DNA of 61,947 bases, from positions 13,574 through 75,520 of the forward strand of contig PLXW01000122.1 in assembly GCA_003151595.1 (NCBI GenBank), in the 5' to 3' direction. The position numbers were made by a program, and so were the translations under genes. This document shows, piece after piece, positions 27,107 to 36,686 of this stretch (position 1 is the first letter of the stretch; each line of letters opens with the position of its first letter). The notes under the pieces are model-generated. The model ran no database searches, was not told the origin of the DNA, and saw nothing but the letters and a program-made list of their open reading frames with translations. The stretch is from Myxococcales bacterium. GTDB taxonomy: Bacteria; Myxococcota; Polyangia; Polyangiales; Polyangiaceae.

Positions 27107-28250
27107 ATGCTCTCCGAATCGCGCGACACCCTCGACGACCTCCAAAGGCGCCTCACGACGCTAAGGGGGCATCTTTGACTTCCCGAGACTGAACAAGGAG
27201 CTCGAAGCCCTCGACGCCAAGACGATGGCGCCCGGCTTCTGGGACGACACGCGCAAAGCGCAGACGGTGAACCGGAAGCGCGCGGGGATTCAGAACACGC
27301 TCGATCGGATCGCGAAGCTCACGCGCGACGTGGAAGACGCGAAGGTGCTGCTCGATCTTGGCGCGTCGGAGAACGACGAGGCCACCGTCAACGAGGCGGG
27401 CGCGTTGCTTCCCGGGCTCGAGAAGCGGGTTCGCGACGCCGAGCTGGCGCGCATGCTGTCGGGGCCGGCCGATCACTCGAACGCGATCGTCAGCATCCAC
27501 CCCGGCACCGGCGGAACGGACGCGAAAGACTGGGCGGAGATGCTCCAGCGCATGTTCATGCGCTGGTGCCAGGCGCACGGGTTCAAGACCGAGATCATCG
27601 ACTTTCAGGAGAGCGACGACGCCGGGATCGACAGCGTGACGTTCACCGTCGAAGGGCCCTACGCCTTCGGGTATCTGCGGAGCGAGAACGGCGTGCATCG
27701 GCTCGTCCGCATCTCGCCGTTCGACGCCAACGCGCGAAGGCAGACGGCGTTCGCGGCCGTCGAGGTCACGCCCGACATCGAGGACGAGATCGACATCGTC
27801 GTCAAAGACGAAGACCTCGAGACGACGACGATGCGCGCCGGCGGCAAAGGCGGACAGAACGTCAACAAGGTCGAGACCGCGGTTCGCATGCGGCACATCC
27901 CCAGCGGGATCATGGTCGTGTGCCGGGCCGAGCGATCGCAGCTCCAGAACCGGCGCATGGCGCTGAAGATGCTGAAGTCGAAGCTTTACGAGCAGGAGCT
28001 CGCGCGGCGCGAAGCGCAGAACGCGACGTACCAGGCGTCGAAGAGCGAGATCGCGTGGGGCCACCAGGTGCGGAGCTACGTGCTGGCGCCGTATCGCCTG
28101 GTGAAGGACCTCCGCACGTCGCACGAAACGGGGAACGTCGACGGCGTGCTCGATGGGGATCTCGATCCGTTCATCGAGGCGTACTTGCTCGCAGCCGCGG
28201 GCGGGACGCTGCGAAAGGGCGGCGTGGCTGAAGCGGCCGAGGCGGACTAG
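27107..28250 (+). CDS. prfB: Peptide chain release factor 2, programmed +1 frameshift
   Basis: Translation from the ATG at 27107 reads 23 codons and meets an in-frame TGA at 27176-27178. Shifting +1 after CTT and reading GAC at 27177 opens the remaining 357 codons, giving about 380 residues. RF2 releases peptides at UGA and UAA. The main body has the class I GGQ motif ([11 protein letters not shown]), the [16 protein letters not shown] segment and a C-terminal [12 protein letters not shown]. The RF2-type tripeptide region (SPF) is present. The frameshift makes synthesis self-limiting: scarce RF2 favours the shift at UGA. It precedes lysS, the same order seen in many bacteria. Confidence 0.95.
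27163..27179 (+). promoter_or_regulatory. prfB +1 programmed frameshift site
   Basis: The sequence AAGGGGGCATCTTTGAC matches the E. coli site (AGGGGG-TAT-CTTTGAC) except for one codon between the internal Shine-Dalgarno-like run and the slippery CTT. The CTT-TGA-C core and the 3-nt spacing are exact. The ribosome slips from CTT to TTT and reads GAC next. Confidence 0.95.
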
Positions 28251-28313
28251 CGCTGCCGGCCGGACGCGCTCCCTTTACGTGACCTCGTTCCGCGACTAAA
28301 CACGCCCTGGTCG

Positions 28314-29987
28314 ATGTCGAACGAATCCCCCGGAAAAACCGCCGAAACACACTCGTCGGAGCAAGCGATCCTCGAGGCGCGCAAGGCGAAGGCGCGAGAC
28401 GTGCGCGCGCGGAAGGCGAATCCGTTCGCCAACGACGTGCGCGCGTGGGGCGGCGAGGTCACGCGCGAAGACGTCGCCGCGGCACGCGAAGCGGCGAAGC
28501 CGGCGCATCGTGACGGGAAGTACGCGGTCGACGCCGTCGCCGCGATCGCCGCGACCAAAGGGCCCATGCACATCGCCGGGCGCGTGATCGCGTTGCGGTC
28601 GACCGGCGGGCTCTCGTTCATTCGCCTGCGCGATCGCACGGGCGAGATCCAGCTCATGCTCGACGAGTCGTCGCTGGGCGAGATCTACGGGAGGCTCACG
28701 GACATCGACGTGGGCGACATCATCGAAGCGAAGGGGACGCTCACGGCGTCGAAGCGCGGCGAGCTCTCGATCGCGCCGACCGACTTTCGCCTCCTCACGA
28801 AGGCGTACCGCCCGCTCCCCGAGAAGTGGCACGGCCTCACCGACGTCGAGACGCGCTACCGCCAGCGCTACGTCGACCTCATCGCCAACCCCGACGTGCA
28901 GAACGTCTTCCGCGCGCGCAGCCACATCGTGCGCGCGCTGCGGAACATCCTCGACGGCGAAGGGTTCCTCGAGGTCGAGACGCCGACGATGCACACGCTC
29001 ATCGGCGGCGCGGCCGCGCGGCCGTTCGTCACGCACCACAACACGCTCGATATGCAGCTCTTCATGCGCATCGCGCCGGAGCTGTACTTGAAGCGTCTCG
29101 TCGTGGGCGGGCTCGAGCGCGTGTACGAGCTCGGTCGCTGCTACCGGAACGAAGGGATCAGCACGCGCCACAACCCCGAGTTCACGATGCTCGAGTTTTA
29201 TCAGGCGTACGCCACGTACGAGACGCTGATGGACTTCACCGAGGCGATCCTCCGCGGCACCGATCGCGCGCTCGCCGACGCGATGCCCGAAGCGCACCAG
29301 GCGTGGTCCAACGATCGCCCGTTCACGTTCGAGACGTTCGCGCGCGTGCCGATGGAAGGCGCCGTGAAGGCCGCGGCGCAGAAGACGGCGATCGGCGACT
29401 GGAACCTCGAAGCGAGCGCGCTCGTCACGCTCCTGCGCGCCGACTTCGGCGAGAAGATCAAGGAGTGGTCGAAGTCGTCGCCGCGCGCGAAGAAGATCGA
29501 CTGGAGCAACTTCCGCAAAGCGATGCAGAAGGTCGACAGCGACGGTGAAGGGCTCTTCGCGCTGTACGAGTACCTGGCCGAGCCGTTCCTCATCGAGGAC
29601 TACACGCACGCCGGGAAATCCGTTCCCGTCTTCATCAAGGATTACCCCTTCGAGGTCTCGCCGCTCGCGCGCCGCAACGACGACGACCCGCGCTTCTGCG
29701 ATCGCTTCGAGCTGTTCGTGCACGGCCGCGAGCTGTGCAACGCCTTCAGCGAGCTGAACGATCCCGAAGACCAGGCCTCGCGCTTCGACGCGCAGGTCGC
29801 GAAGAAGGAACGCGGCGCCGAAGAGACGATGGACTACGACGAGGACTACATCCGCGCGCTGGAGCACGGCATGCCGCCGGCCGCCGGGTTCGGCATGGGC
29901 ATCGATCGGCTCACGATGATGCTCACGAACGCGCCGTCGATCCGCGACGTGATCCTCTTCCCGCTCCTCCGCCCCGAGACACCATGA
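28314..29987 (+). CDS. lysS: Lysyl-tRNA synthetase, class II
   Basis: A 557-residue enzyme that charges tRNA-Lys. An N-terminal OB-fold (GPMHIAGRVIALRSTGGLSFIRLRDRTG) at about residues 80-175 binds the anticodon. The catalytic core has motif 2 (CYRNEGISTRHNPEFTMLEFYQAYA) and motif 3 (GFGMGIDRLTMMLTNAPSIRDVILFPLL). It is about 50 residues longer than E. coli LysS because of a basic N-terminal extension and an insert near 300-345. The stop codon overlaps the next start as ATGA, so translation is coupled to the LolC/E-type permease gene, an order common in delta-type bacteria. Confidence 0.95.
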   Translation: MSNESPGKTAETHSSEQAILEARKAKARDVRARKANPFANDVRAWGGEVTREDVAAAREAAKPAHRDGKYAVDAVAAIAATKGPMHIAGRVIALRSTGGLSFIRLRDRTGEIQLMLDESSLGEIYGRLTDIDVGDIIEAKGTLTASKRGELSIAPTDFRLLTKAYRPLPEKWHGLTDVETRYRQRYVDLIANPDVQNVFRARSHIVRALRNILDGEGFLEVETPTMHTLIGGAAARPFVTHHNTLDMQLFMRIAPELYLKRLVVGGLERVYELGRCYRNEGISTRHNPEFTMLEFYQAYATYETLMDFTEAILRGTDRALADAMPEAHQAWSNDRPFTFETFARVPMEGAVKAAAQKTAIGDWNLEASALVTLLRADFGEKIKEWSKSSPRAKKIDWSNFRKAMQKVDSDGEGLFALYEYLAEPFLIEDYTHAGKSVPVFIKDYPFEVSPLARRNDDDPRFCDRFELFVHGRELCNAFSELNDPEDQASRFDAQVAKKERGAEETMDYDEDYIRALEHGMPPAAGFGMGIDRLTMMLTNAPSIRDVILFPLLRPETP

Positions 29988-31567
29988 ACGGCAAACGTCA
30001 CCGCGTGCTGCACGCCAACGCGGTGGTGAGCGGCGTGCTGTTCGCCGGGCTCACGGCGTGGTCGCAGAAGCTCCCCGTGCTTCGCGGGTCGATGTGGTCT
30101 CTGAAGGACACGCTGGTCAAGGCAGGCGCGATCGTCAGCGGCGTCCTGTTCGTGCTCTTCGTGCTCGCGTCGCTCCTGCCGTGGGTGCTCGACAGGCTCG
30201 AAGGGAGCTCGTTCACGTCGTTCGTGTCCGCGCGCCACGTGCGATCGCCGAAGAGCGGGTTCTTGACCGTCATCAGCGTGCTGTCGATCTGCGGCGTGGC
30301 GCTCTCGTCGTGCGCGCTGTCGAGCGTCGTCAGCGTGATGGGCGGGTTCAGTCAGGATCTGAAGCGGAAGATCCTCGGCAACAACGCGCACATCGTGATC
30401 GATCAGGACAGCGCCGCGCCGTGGGGCGACGCCGAGGCCACGCTCGATCGCATCCGCCTCATTCCCGGCGTCATCGCGGCCACGCCCGTCGTGCAGAGCG
30501 AGGTCATGATCTCGAGCCAGTCGAGCCTGGCCGGCGTCATCGTGCGCGGCGTCGATCCGGCGTCGATCGGCAACGTGATCGATCTGCCGAGGGACATCGA
30601 GGTCGGCAAGCTCGCGTACCTCGAGAAGCCGGAGCTGCTCCTGAAGCTCCCGCCGGACGAAGTGATCGGCATGGGCCCCGGCGGCGAGCAGTACCTGCGC
30701 GGCACCGACGCGCCTCTCGGCGACGACATCGACCCCGCGGTGAAGGAGGCCATCGGCTCCGGCCCGCTCAGGCCGGGCGTCATCGTCGGACGCGAGCTCG
30801 CGCGCACGCTGCACGTGTACGTCGGCGATGACGTGTCGCTCGTCTCGCCGCTCGGCGACCTCGGGCCGATGGGGGTCATGCCGCGCACGAAGAAGTTCCG
30901 CGTCGCGGCGATCTTCTTCAGCGGCATGTACGAGTTCGACGCCAGCGACGTCTACGTCTTGCTCCCCGAAGCGCAGGGGTACTTCGGCACCGACGACAAG
31001 ATCTCGATGATCGACGCCAAGGTCGAAGACCCCGAGCGCGTCGACCAGGTCACCCCGCGCGTCAAAGAGACGATGGCGCAGATGCACCCCGAGCTGCGGG
31101 TGCGCGACTGGCGCGAGATCAACCGCAACCTCTTCAGCGCGCTGAAGCTCGAACGGTTCGCGACGTTCATCATCCTGTCGATCGCCATCCTCGTCGCCAG
31201 CTTCTGCATCATCTGCACGCTGCTGCTCATGGTGAGCGAGAAGGGGAAAGAGATCGCCATCCTCAAGGCGCTCGGCGCGAGCGACCGGGCGATCCTGCGT
31301 ACGTTCCTCACCGAGGGGATCATCATCGGCGCCATCGGCACCGTCTTCGGCGTGGCCACGGGGCTCGCGCTCTGCTGCGGGCTCTCGTGGTTCGGGCTGC
31401 GGCTCGACCCGGACGTCTATTACATCGACCGCTTGCCGATCGCCGTGAACGGGTGGGACTTCTTCACCGTCGCCGTGTCGGCGCTGTCGATCTGCACGCT
31501 GGCGACGCTGTACCCGGCGAAGGCCGCGTCGACCCTGCGGCCGGTCGACGGGCTTCGCTACGAGTAG
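29984..31567 (+). CDS. LolC/LolE-type lipoprotein-releasing ABC permease
   Basis: A 527-residue inner membrane protein. LolCDE extracts outer-membrane lipoproteins from the inner membrane and passes them to LolA. FARHV-type opening (FVSARHVRSPKSGFLTVISVLSICGVALSS) begins at about residue 75. A large periplasmic MacB-like domain follows, then an FtsX domain with ALKLERFATFIILSIAILVASF and the coupling region EKGKEIAILKALGAS. Two extra hydrophobic stretches before residue 75 are unusual for LolC/E. A single LolC/E-type gene suggests a homodimer (LolF-like). The ATP-binding partner is the lolD gene at 35944. With so many lipoproteins in this window, the system has an obvious load. Confidence 0.88.
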   Translation: MNGKRHRVLHANAVVSGVLFAGLTAWSQKLPVLRGSMWSLKDTLVKAGAIVSGVLFVLFVLASLLPWVLDRLEGSSFTSFVSARHVRSPKSGFLTVISVLSICGVALSSCALSSVVSVMGGFSQDLKRKILGNNAHIVIDQDSAAPWGDAEATLDRIRLIPGVIAATPVVQSEVMISSQSSLAGVIVRGVDPASIGNVIDLPRDIEVGKLAYLEKPELLLKLPPDEVIGMGPGGEQYLRGTDAPLGDDIDPAVKEAIGSGPLRPGVIVGRELARTLHVYVGDDVSLVSPLGDLGPMGVMPRTKKFRVAAIFFSGMYEFDASDVYVLLPEAQGYFGTDDKISMIDAKVEDPERVDQVTPRVKETMAQMHPELRVRDWREINRNLFSALKLERFATFIILSIAILVASFCIICTLLLMVSEKGKEIAILKALGASDRAILRTFLTEGIIIGAIGTVFGVATGLALCCGLSWFGLRLDPDVYYIDRLPIAVNGWDFFTVAVSALSICTLATLYPAKAASTLRPVDGLRYE

Positions 31568-31595
31568 AGGCGCGCGCCTCGCGCGATCGAGACCC

Positions 31596-32537
31596 TCACT
31601 TCACGTTCACGGTGAGCGTCGCGGTCTGACCGCCGACGGTGCACGTGACGGTCGTCGATCCCGCCGCGAACCCAGCCAAGCCGATCGTTCCGCCGGGTGC
31701 GCGGAGCTCCGAGCCCATCGGCGGCATGGCCATGACCATGTCGTTGTCGGCGACCACGCACGACGGCAGCGCGCTGACGGGCTTGCCTGCGGTGGAGATC
31801 GCGTAGCTGACGGTCGACGTCTCCGAGCCCGCGTCGGCCTGAAAGCGCGGGAGGTCGATGCTCGACTGCGAGAGCGTGAACGTGTCGACACTCGCCACGG
31901 CGTGGAGCGCGAGGGTCGTCGTCGCCGACGTCGACGTCGCGGTCATGATCACCTGACCGTCGCCGGGCGCGGCGAACTCGAACCCGCCGCAGTCGCCGCC
32001 CCAGAAGCATGCGTCGGAGTCGGCCGAGGTCGTGAGCCCACCCTGGTAGGCGAAGTGGATCGCGCCGTCGCCGACGAGCGTGCCGCCGTCGGCGCCGATG
32101 GTCGTGGCGTGCACACCGTAGGGCTGCCCGACGAGGACGGTGAGCCCGCTCGAGACCCCCTCGTCGAGCGCGATGACCGTCGTCGGCACGATCTGCGCGG
32201 TGTTCGCGCCGAGCACGTTGTTCGCGGCGTCGTAGGCGGTAATCGTCGCCGACCCGAGCTTGCCCGAGGAGGTGACGCTCACGCTGTCGAAGCCTTGCCC
32301 CGTGACGGTGAGGACGTCGGGGTTGCTCGACGTCGCGTGATCGATCGTGTCGAACGTCGCCATCTGGAGCGACGTGCTCGAGCCGGCGGCGATGGATCCG
32401 CTCGTCAGGTTGGAAGGGACGCTCTTCAAGTCTTCCGCCTTGAACGTGCAGGCCGCTGCGGCGAGGAGCGCACCGACGACCGTGAGTCGCGCGGCGGATT
32501 GGAAGATCGAGAGACCAATCGTGTTGTGTTCGAGCAT
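31596..32537 (-). CDS. Secreted lipoprotein with Ig-like repeats
   Basis: A 313-residue protein. The signal peptide ends LLAAAAC (lipobox) and the mature part is beta-rich, with repeated Ig-like phrases such as DVLTVTGQGFDSVSVTSSGKLGSATITAYDAA and GGTIGLAGFAAGSTTVTCTVGGQTATLTV, which recall bacterial Ig-like (Big) folds. A small Cys loop (CFWGGDCGG) lies mid-protein. The start is the ATG whose complement is at 32535-32537, which gives the compact signal peptide. It is convergent with the lolC/E gene by 28 nt. Surface or adhesive role inferred only. Confidence 0.65.
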   Translation of the reverse strand: MLEHNTIGLSIFQSAARLTVVGALLAAAACTFKAEDLKSVPSNLTSGSIAAGSSTSLQMATFDTIDHATSSNPDVLTVTGQGFDSVSVTSSGKLGSATITAYDAANNVLGANTAQIVPTTVIALDEGVSSGLTVLVGQPYGVHATTIGADGGTLVGDGAIHFAYQGGLTTSADSDACFWGGDCGGFEFAAPGDGQVIMTATSTSATTTLALHAVASVDTFTLSQSSIDLPRFQADAGSETSTVSYAISTAGKPVSALPSCVVADNDMVMAMPPMGSELRAPGGTIGLAGFAAGSTTVTCTVGGQTATLTVNVK

Positions 32538-32692
32538 GGCCGAGTGAATTGCAGCGCGTGCCGCAAGGGAAAACCACGGCGTTCGCTTCGTTCGAGCGGA
32601 TCGGCGCGCGCGCGATGGTCGGATCGGCGCGTGAGTCCACGACGACACCGTGAATACGGAGTGTCACCGGAACGGGCTACGGGGAGAGAGAC

Positions 32693-34429
32693 CTACTTGG
32701 GAGGGCCGGGCGGCGGCGGCGGCTTCACGATCACCACGCGCAGGTCGAGCCCACCCGGATACATGTAGCTCGTTCGCGATCCATACCCGTACACCACGAT
32801 GCCGAACGGCTGGTCGCCGCTGATCGAGTGACCACCGCTCGCGCCCGTGAGCTGTTGCGAGGTGACGCCGTACGGTTGTGAAGCCACCTGCGTGAACGCG
32901 GACGCAGCGATCGCGGTGCCGTCGAGCGTGATCGTGGCGCCGGTGGGGGCGACGACGTCGATCCAGTTCTCGGCGTACGTGCTGGGCGCGAGGAACGTAT
33001 AGCTCGATCGGTACTCCTGAATCGGCACGATGGGCGACTCGCTGGGATCGCCCTCGTCGGGGGTCGGCGTCCCCGCGTCGGGGTCCACGCTCGCGTACTC
33101 GCCGAGCATGTACTGGGCGACCGCGACGCGACCGTTCGACACGATGGCGAAGCTTGCCGATACGTCGTTCAGGTCGAGCACCTCGCCCGCGTTCAGCGTC
33201 ACCTGTGACTGCCCGCTCACCGGCGGGTCGAAGGCGACGCTCGTGTTCTCATACAGCCCCATCACGCGCACCCACTGGTGCTCGCCGTGCGGCGTGTGCG
33301 GCATCGTCACGATGTACTGCTCGCCCAACACCTGCACCGGGAACATCGACGACTCGAGGTGATCGCACGCGCGCTTCGTCTGCGGGATGAACGTGCAGCC
33401 GTGACCGCCCCACGTCATCACCGGCTGGTCGGCGTGGACGATCGTCCCCGAGAGATCGAAGTTGTACGCGGGGTTCAAGATGTCCCCCACGTCGGAGAAG
33501 AGCTCGAGCACGTCGCCCGCGTTGAGCGTGTACGTCGCGTTGTCGCCGCGCAGCATGATGGGCGGCCCCGCTTCGGGTACGCCCTGCGTCTGCCCGGCCG
33601 GGTACACCGTCACGTGCGTCGCGTCTTTCGTGGCCGTGACCGCGACGAACCCCGGCGTGGCGCCGAACGACGGCCACGCCAGCACGCCGTAGTCGCCGCT
33701 GGCGACGTTCGACGGCAAGAGGAGCGACGCATCGTTCGAGTACGAGAAGCAGTGCCCGCCCGCCCCCGCGAACCCGGGGCACGCGCCGGAGTCGGCGCCC
33801 GCGTCGATCTCGTACTCGAGCGCGTTGAACTGATAGACGCTCACCGGCACGTCGGTCGTCAGGTGATACGCGCCGCCGGCCACGATGCGGCTGCTCCCCG
33901 GATCGCCGACGACGGTGTTCTGATCGAAGTCGGGCCCCTTCAGCGCCGCGACCCACGGCAGCGTGATCGCCTGCACCGCGTTGGCGGGGATGCTCACGTT
34001 CATGGTCGCCGTGAGCGCGCCGCCGGTCACGGTCACGTTCACCGCCGTCGCCTGCGGGTTCGAGACGGCGACGGCGAAGTCGAAGCCGCTCCACACCGGG
34101 TTCAGCGTGATCGTCGGCCAGTAGTCGCAGCCGATGTAGCTGTCGCGCTGGAGCGACTCGGCGCACGTCGTCGGGATCGGCGTCGTCGAGCCTCCCCCTT
34201 CGCTCGAGAGCTGCGCGTCGATGAGCGCCGGCGCGGAGTCGGCCACCGGCTTGCTCCCCGAGTCGTCGTCGCCTTGCGGGACGGTGGCGTCGACCGCGGG
34301 ATTGCCGGTGCCCGCGTCGGGCGTGAACCCTTCGTTCGACGACTTGCTCCCGCACGCGACCGCCACGACGACGCACGCGCTCGCGACTCCGATCGCGCTC
34401 AGCTTCTGGAGGCTGTGGAGGCTCTTCAT
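32693..34429 (-). CDS. IgGFc-binding-like surface lipoprotein
   Basis: A 578-residue protein. The signal peptide ends VVVAVACGS (lipobox), followed by an acidic spacer of about 50 residues. From about residue 75 it matches the IgGFc-binding N-terminal domain family found in Myxococcota and other environmental bacteria: CDYWPTITLNP, DVPVSVYQFN, DASLLLPSNVASGDYGVLAWP, VMTWGGHGCTFIP and FIPQTKRACDHLESSMFPVQVLG. The tail ends in PPPPPGPPK. In bacteria the natural ligand is unknown. The start codon overlaps the stop of the upstream choice-of-anchor-L gene as ATGA, so the two are translationally coupled. Confidence 0.82.
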   Translation of the reverse strand: MKSLHSLQKLSAIGVASACVVVAVACGSKSSNEGFTPDAGTGNPAVDATVPQGDDDSGSKPVADSAPALIDAQLSSEGGGSTTPIPTTCAESLQRDSYIGCDYWPTITLNPVWSGFDFAVAVSNPQATAVNVTVTGGALTATMNVSIPANAVQAITLPWVAALKGPDFDQNTVVGDPGSSRIVAGGAYHLTTDVPVSVYQFNALEYEIDAGADSGACPGFAGAGGHCFSYSNDASLLLPSNVASGDYGVLAWPSFGATPGFVAVTATKDATHVTVYPAGQTQGVPEAGPPIMLRGDNATYTLNAGDVLELFSDVGDILNPAYNFDLSGTIVHADQPVMTWGGHGCTFIPQTKRACDHLESSMFPVQVLGEQYIVTMPHTPHGEHQWVRVMGLYENTSVAFDPPVSGQSQVTLNAGEVLDLNDVSASFAIVSNGRVAVAQYMLGEYASVDPDAGTPTPDEGDPSESPIVPIQEYRSSYTFLAPSTYAENWIDVVAPTGATITLDGTAIAASAFTQVASQPYGVTSQQLTGASGGHSISGDQPFGIVVYGYGSRTSYMYPGGLDLRVVIVKPPPPPGPPK

Positions 34430-35835
34430 CGCGCGGTGATCGGGTTCGAGATCGTGGTCGATCCCCAGCGGAAGTTGTCGAGGTTGATCGCCGAGTCGAG
34501 GATGTCGTCTTGCTCGTCGAAAATGTAGAACTTGAGGGTGAACGTCTCGCCCGGTTTGATCGGCGCCGTGGTCTTGAGCCAGTCGGTCGCGCCGCTCCCC
34601 TTGCTGCTGTTCCCCGAATACGTGTGCTCGTATCCAGTCTTCGCCAGCGGACCGAGCCCGCCCGAGCACGTGTGGGAAAACGTCGAACCACCCGACGCTT
34701 GGTTCGTGACAGTCGGGCAGTCGGCGAAGAAGCCGTTGTTCACGTTCACGCGGTGACCGTTCTGGTCGTACGAAATCTGCGTCGGCGTCGGGAACTGCTG
34801 CGACGTGAGCATTGCCAGGAACGTGTCGTTGAAGCCGGCGCAGACGTAGAGCGGGTACTCTTCGCTGAAGAAATTGAAGTCGAACGTGAACGATCCGGCG
34901 TTGATCGGCGCCTTCAGCGTCAGATCGAGCTCGACCATGTCGTTCGCCGAGACCGCGTGCTCGTCGGCGCCCGTCGCGCTGCAGGCGTTCGGGTTCTGCG
35001 CGGGGTTCAACGGAGAAGGGTTCGTCCCGCCTGCACCGAAGCCAGTTCCGTCACCGGGATAGTAGGGATTCGTCGACGGTGTCGTGTCGATGTCGTCTTC
35101 CGCGACGCCCGACGAGAGGTACGCCATGAACGAGCCTGCGTGCGGCTTGAAGGTGTTCCCCATGTGCGCGGTGATGCGGCGCGCTTGGCTGCTGCTCAGC
35201 GTGTTGAACGTGACGGCTTGCACGATCGGGCAACGCGGGTTGCTGCACAGCTCGATCGCGCTCGCGTAGTCGGCAGCCGTCGTGCTCTGGCCGGCAGTCA
35301 GGGTGGAATCGCAGGTGATGCGGTTGTCGACCGTGCCGTCGCAGTCGTTGTCGATCCCGTCGCTGCCGACCGCGTCGCCCGACGCGGCGTTCGTGTCGAA
35401 CGCGCACGGGTTCACCAGCGAGTCGTGATCGTCGCAGTCGCCGGCGCACGTCGTGAAGCCGTCGCCGTCGTCGTCGAGGCAGTACGAGGCTTCGCTGTAG
35501 CCGTCGGGGTGCGCAAAGCCGTCGAAGTCGAACGACGCGTCGTCGGGCCCTTGCACGATGATGCCGGTGCCGGTGTCTTCGGTCGTGCCGACGCTGCCGT
35601 CGCCGAAGAGACTGCCGATGGAGGGGGAGTCGATCGCCGACGACGAAGACCCGTCGGTGATCGTCGTCACGGGCGTGCCGGAATCGACGACGAACCCCGA
35701 CTCCTTCGAGGCGCCGCCGCTGCACGCGAACGCCGCGAGCGTCGCCCCCGACCCGCACAGCCCCGTCGCGACCCATCGCGCGAGCCAACGCCTGCTCGAA
35801 TTTCCCAAGCGCGCACCTCGTTGCAACGCGCGCAC
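34426..35835 (-). CDS. Choice-of-anchor L lipoprotein with MopE-like Ca2+/metal motif
   Basis: A 469-residue protein. The signal peptide ends AAFACSGG. An acidic linker leads to DDDGDGFTTCAGDCDD, a MopE-like or EF-hand-like Asp loop, and to DGIDNDCDGTVD. From about residue 195 the choice-of-anchor-L domain begins: QAVTFNTLSSSQARRI, MAYLSSGVA, FDFNFFSEEYPLYVCAGFNDTFLAML and a final IFDEQDDILDSAINLDNFRW. Such proteins sit on the outer surface of Myxococcota and may bind calcium. It begins a two-gene unit with the IgGFc-binding-like gene and is divergent from lolD. Confidence 0.85.
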   Translation of the reverse strand: MRALQRGARLGNSSRRWLARWVATGLCGSGATLAAFACSGGASKESGFVVDSGTPVTTITDGSSSSAIDSPSIGSLFGDGSVGTTEDTGTGIIVQGPDDASFDFDGFAHPDGYSEASYCLDDDGDGFTTCAGDCDDHDSLVNPCAFDTNAASGDAVGSDGIDNDCDGTVDNRITCDSTLTAGQSTTAADYASAIELCSNPRCPIVQAVTFNTLSSSQARRITAHMGNTFKPHAGSFMAYLSSGVAEDDIDTTPSTNPYYPGDGTGFGAGGTNPSPLNPAQNPNACSATGADEHAVSANDMVELDLTLKAPINAGSFTFDFNFFSEEYPLYVCAGFNDTFLAMLTSQQFPTPTQISYDQNGHRVNVNNGFFADCPTVTNQASGGSTFSHTCSGGLGPLAKTGYEHTYSGNSSKGSGATDWLKTTAPIKPGETFTLKFYIFDEQDDILDSAINLDNFRWGSTTISNPITAR

Positions 35836-35943
35836 TCTACCCCCGCCCCCGTAGCAGGCTCGCCGAAAACCGCCGAGAGACGAATCCGCGACGCTGTGGT
35901 ACGTCGTGCCCCGGCTCGTTTTCTAGTCATCCCTCATTCGTCC

Positions 35944-36672
<729 letters not shown>

Positions 36673-36686
36673 AACGCGTGGCGCGC

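Noticed and set aside
27177..28250. prfB as a truncated gene or pseudogene starting downstream of the TGA
   Set aside because: The TGA lies in a canonical +1 frameshift site and an upstream start with 23 codons fits, so the full-length gene is intact.
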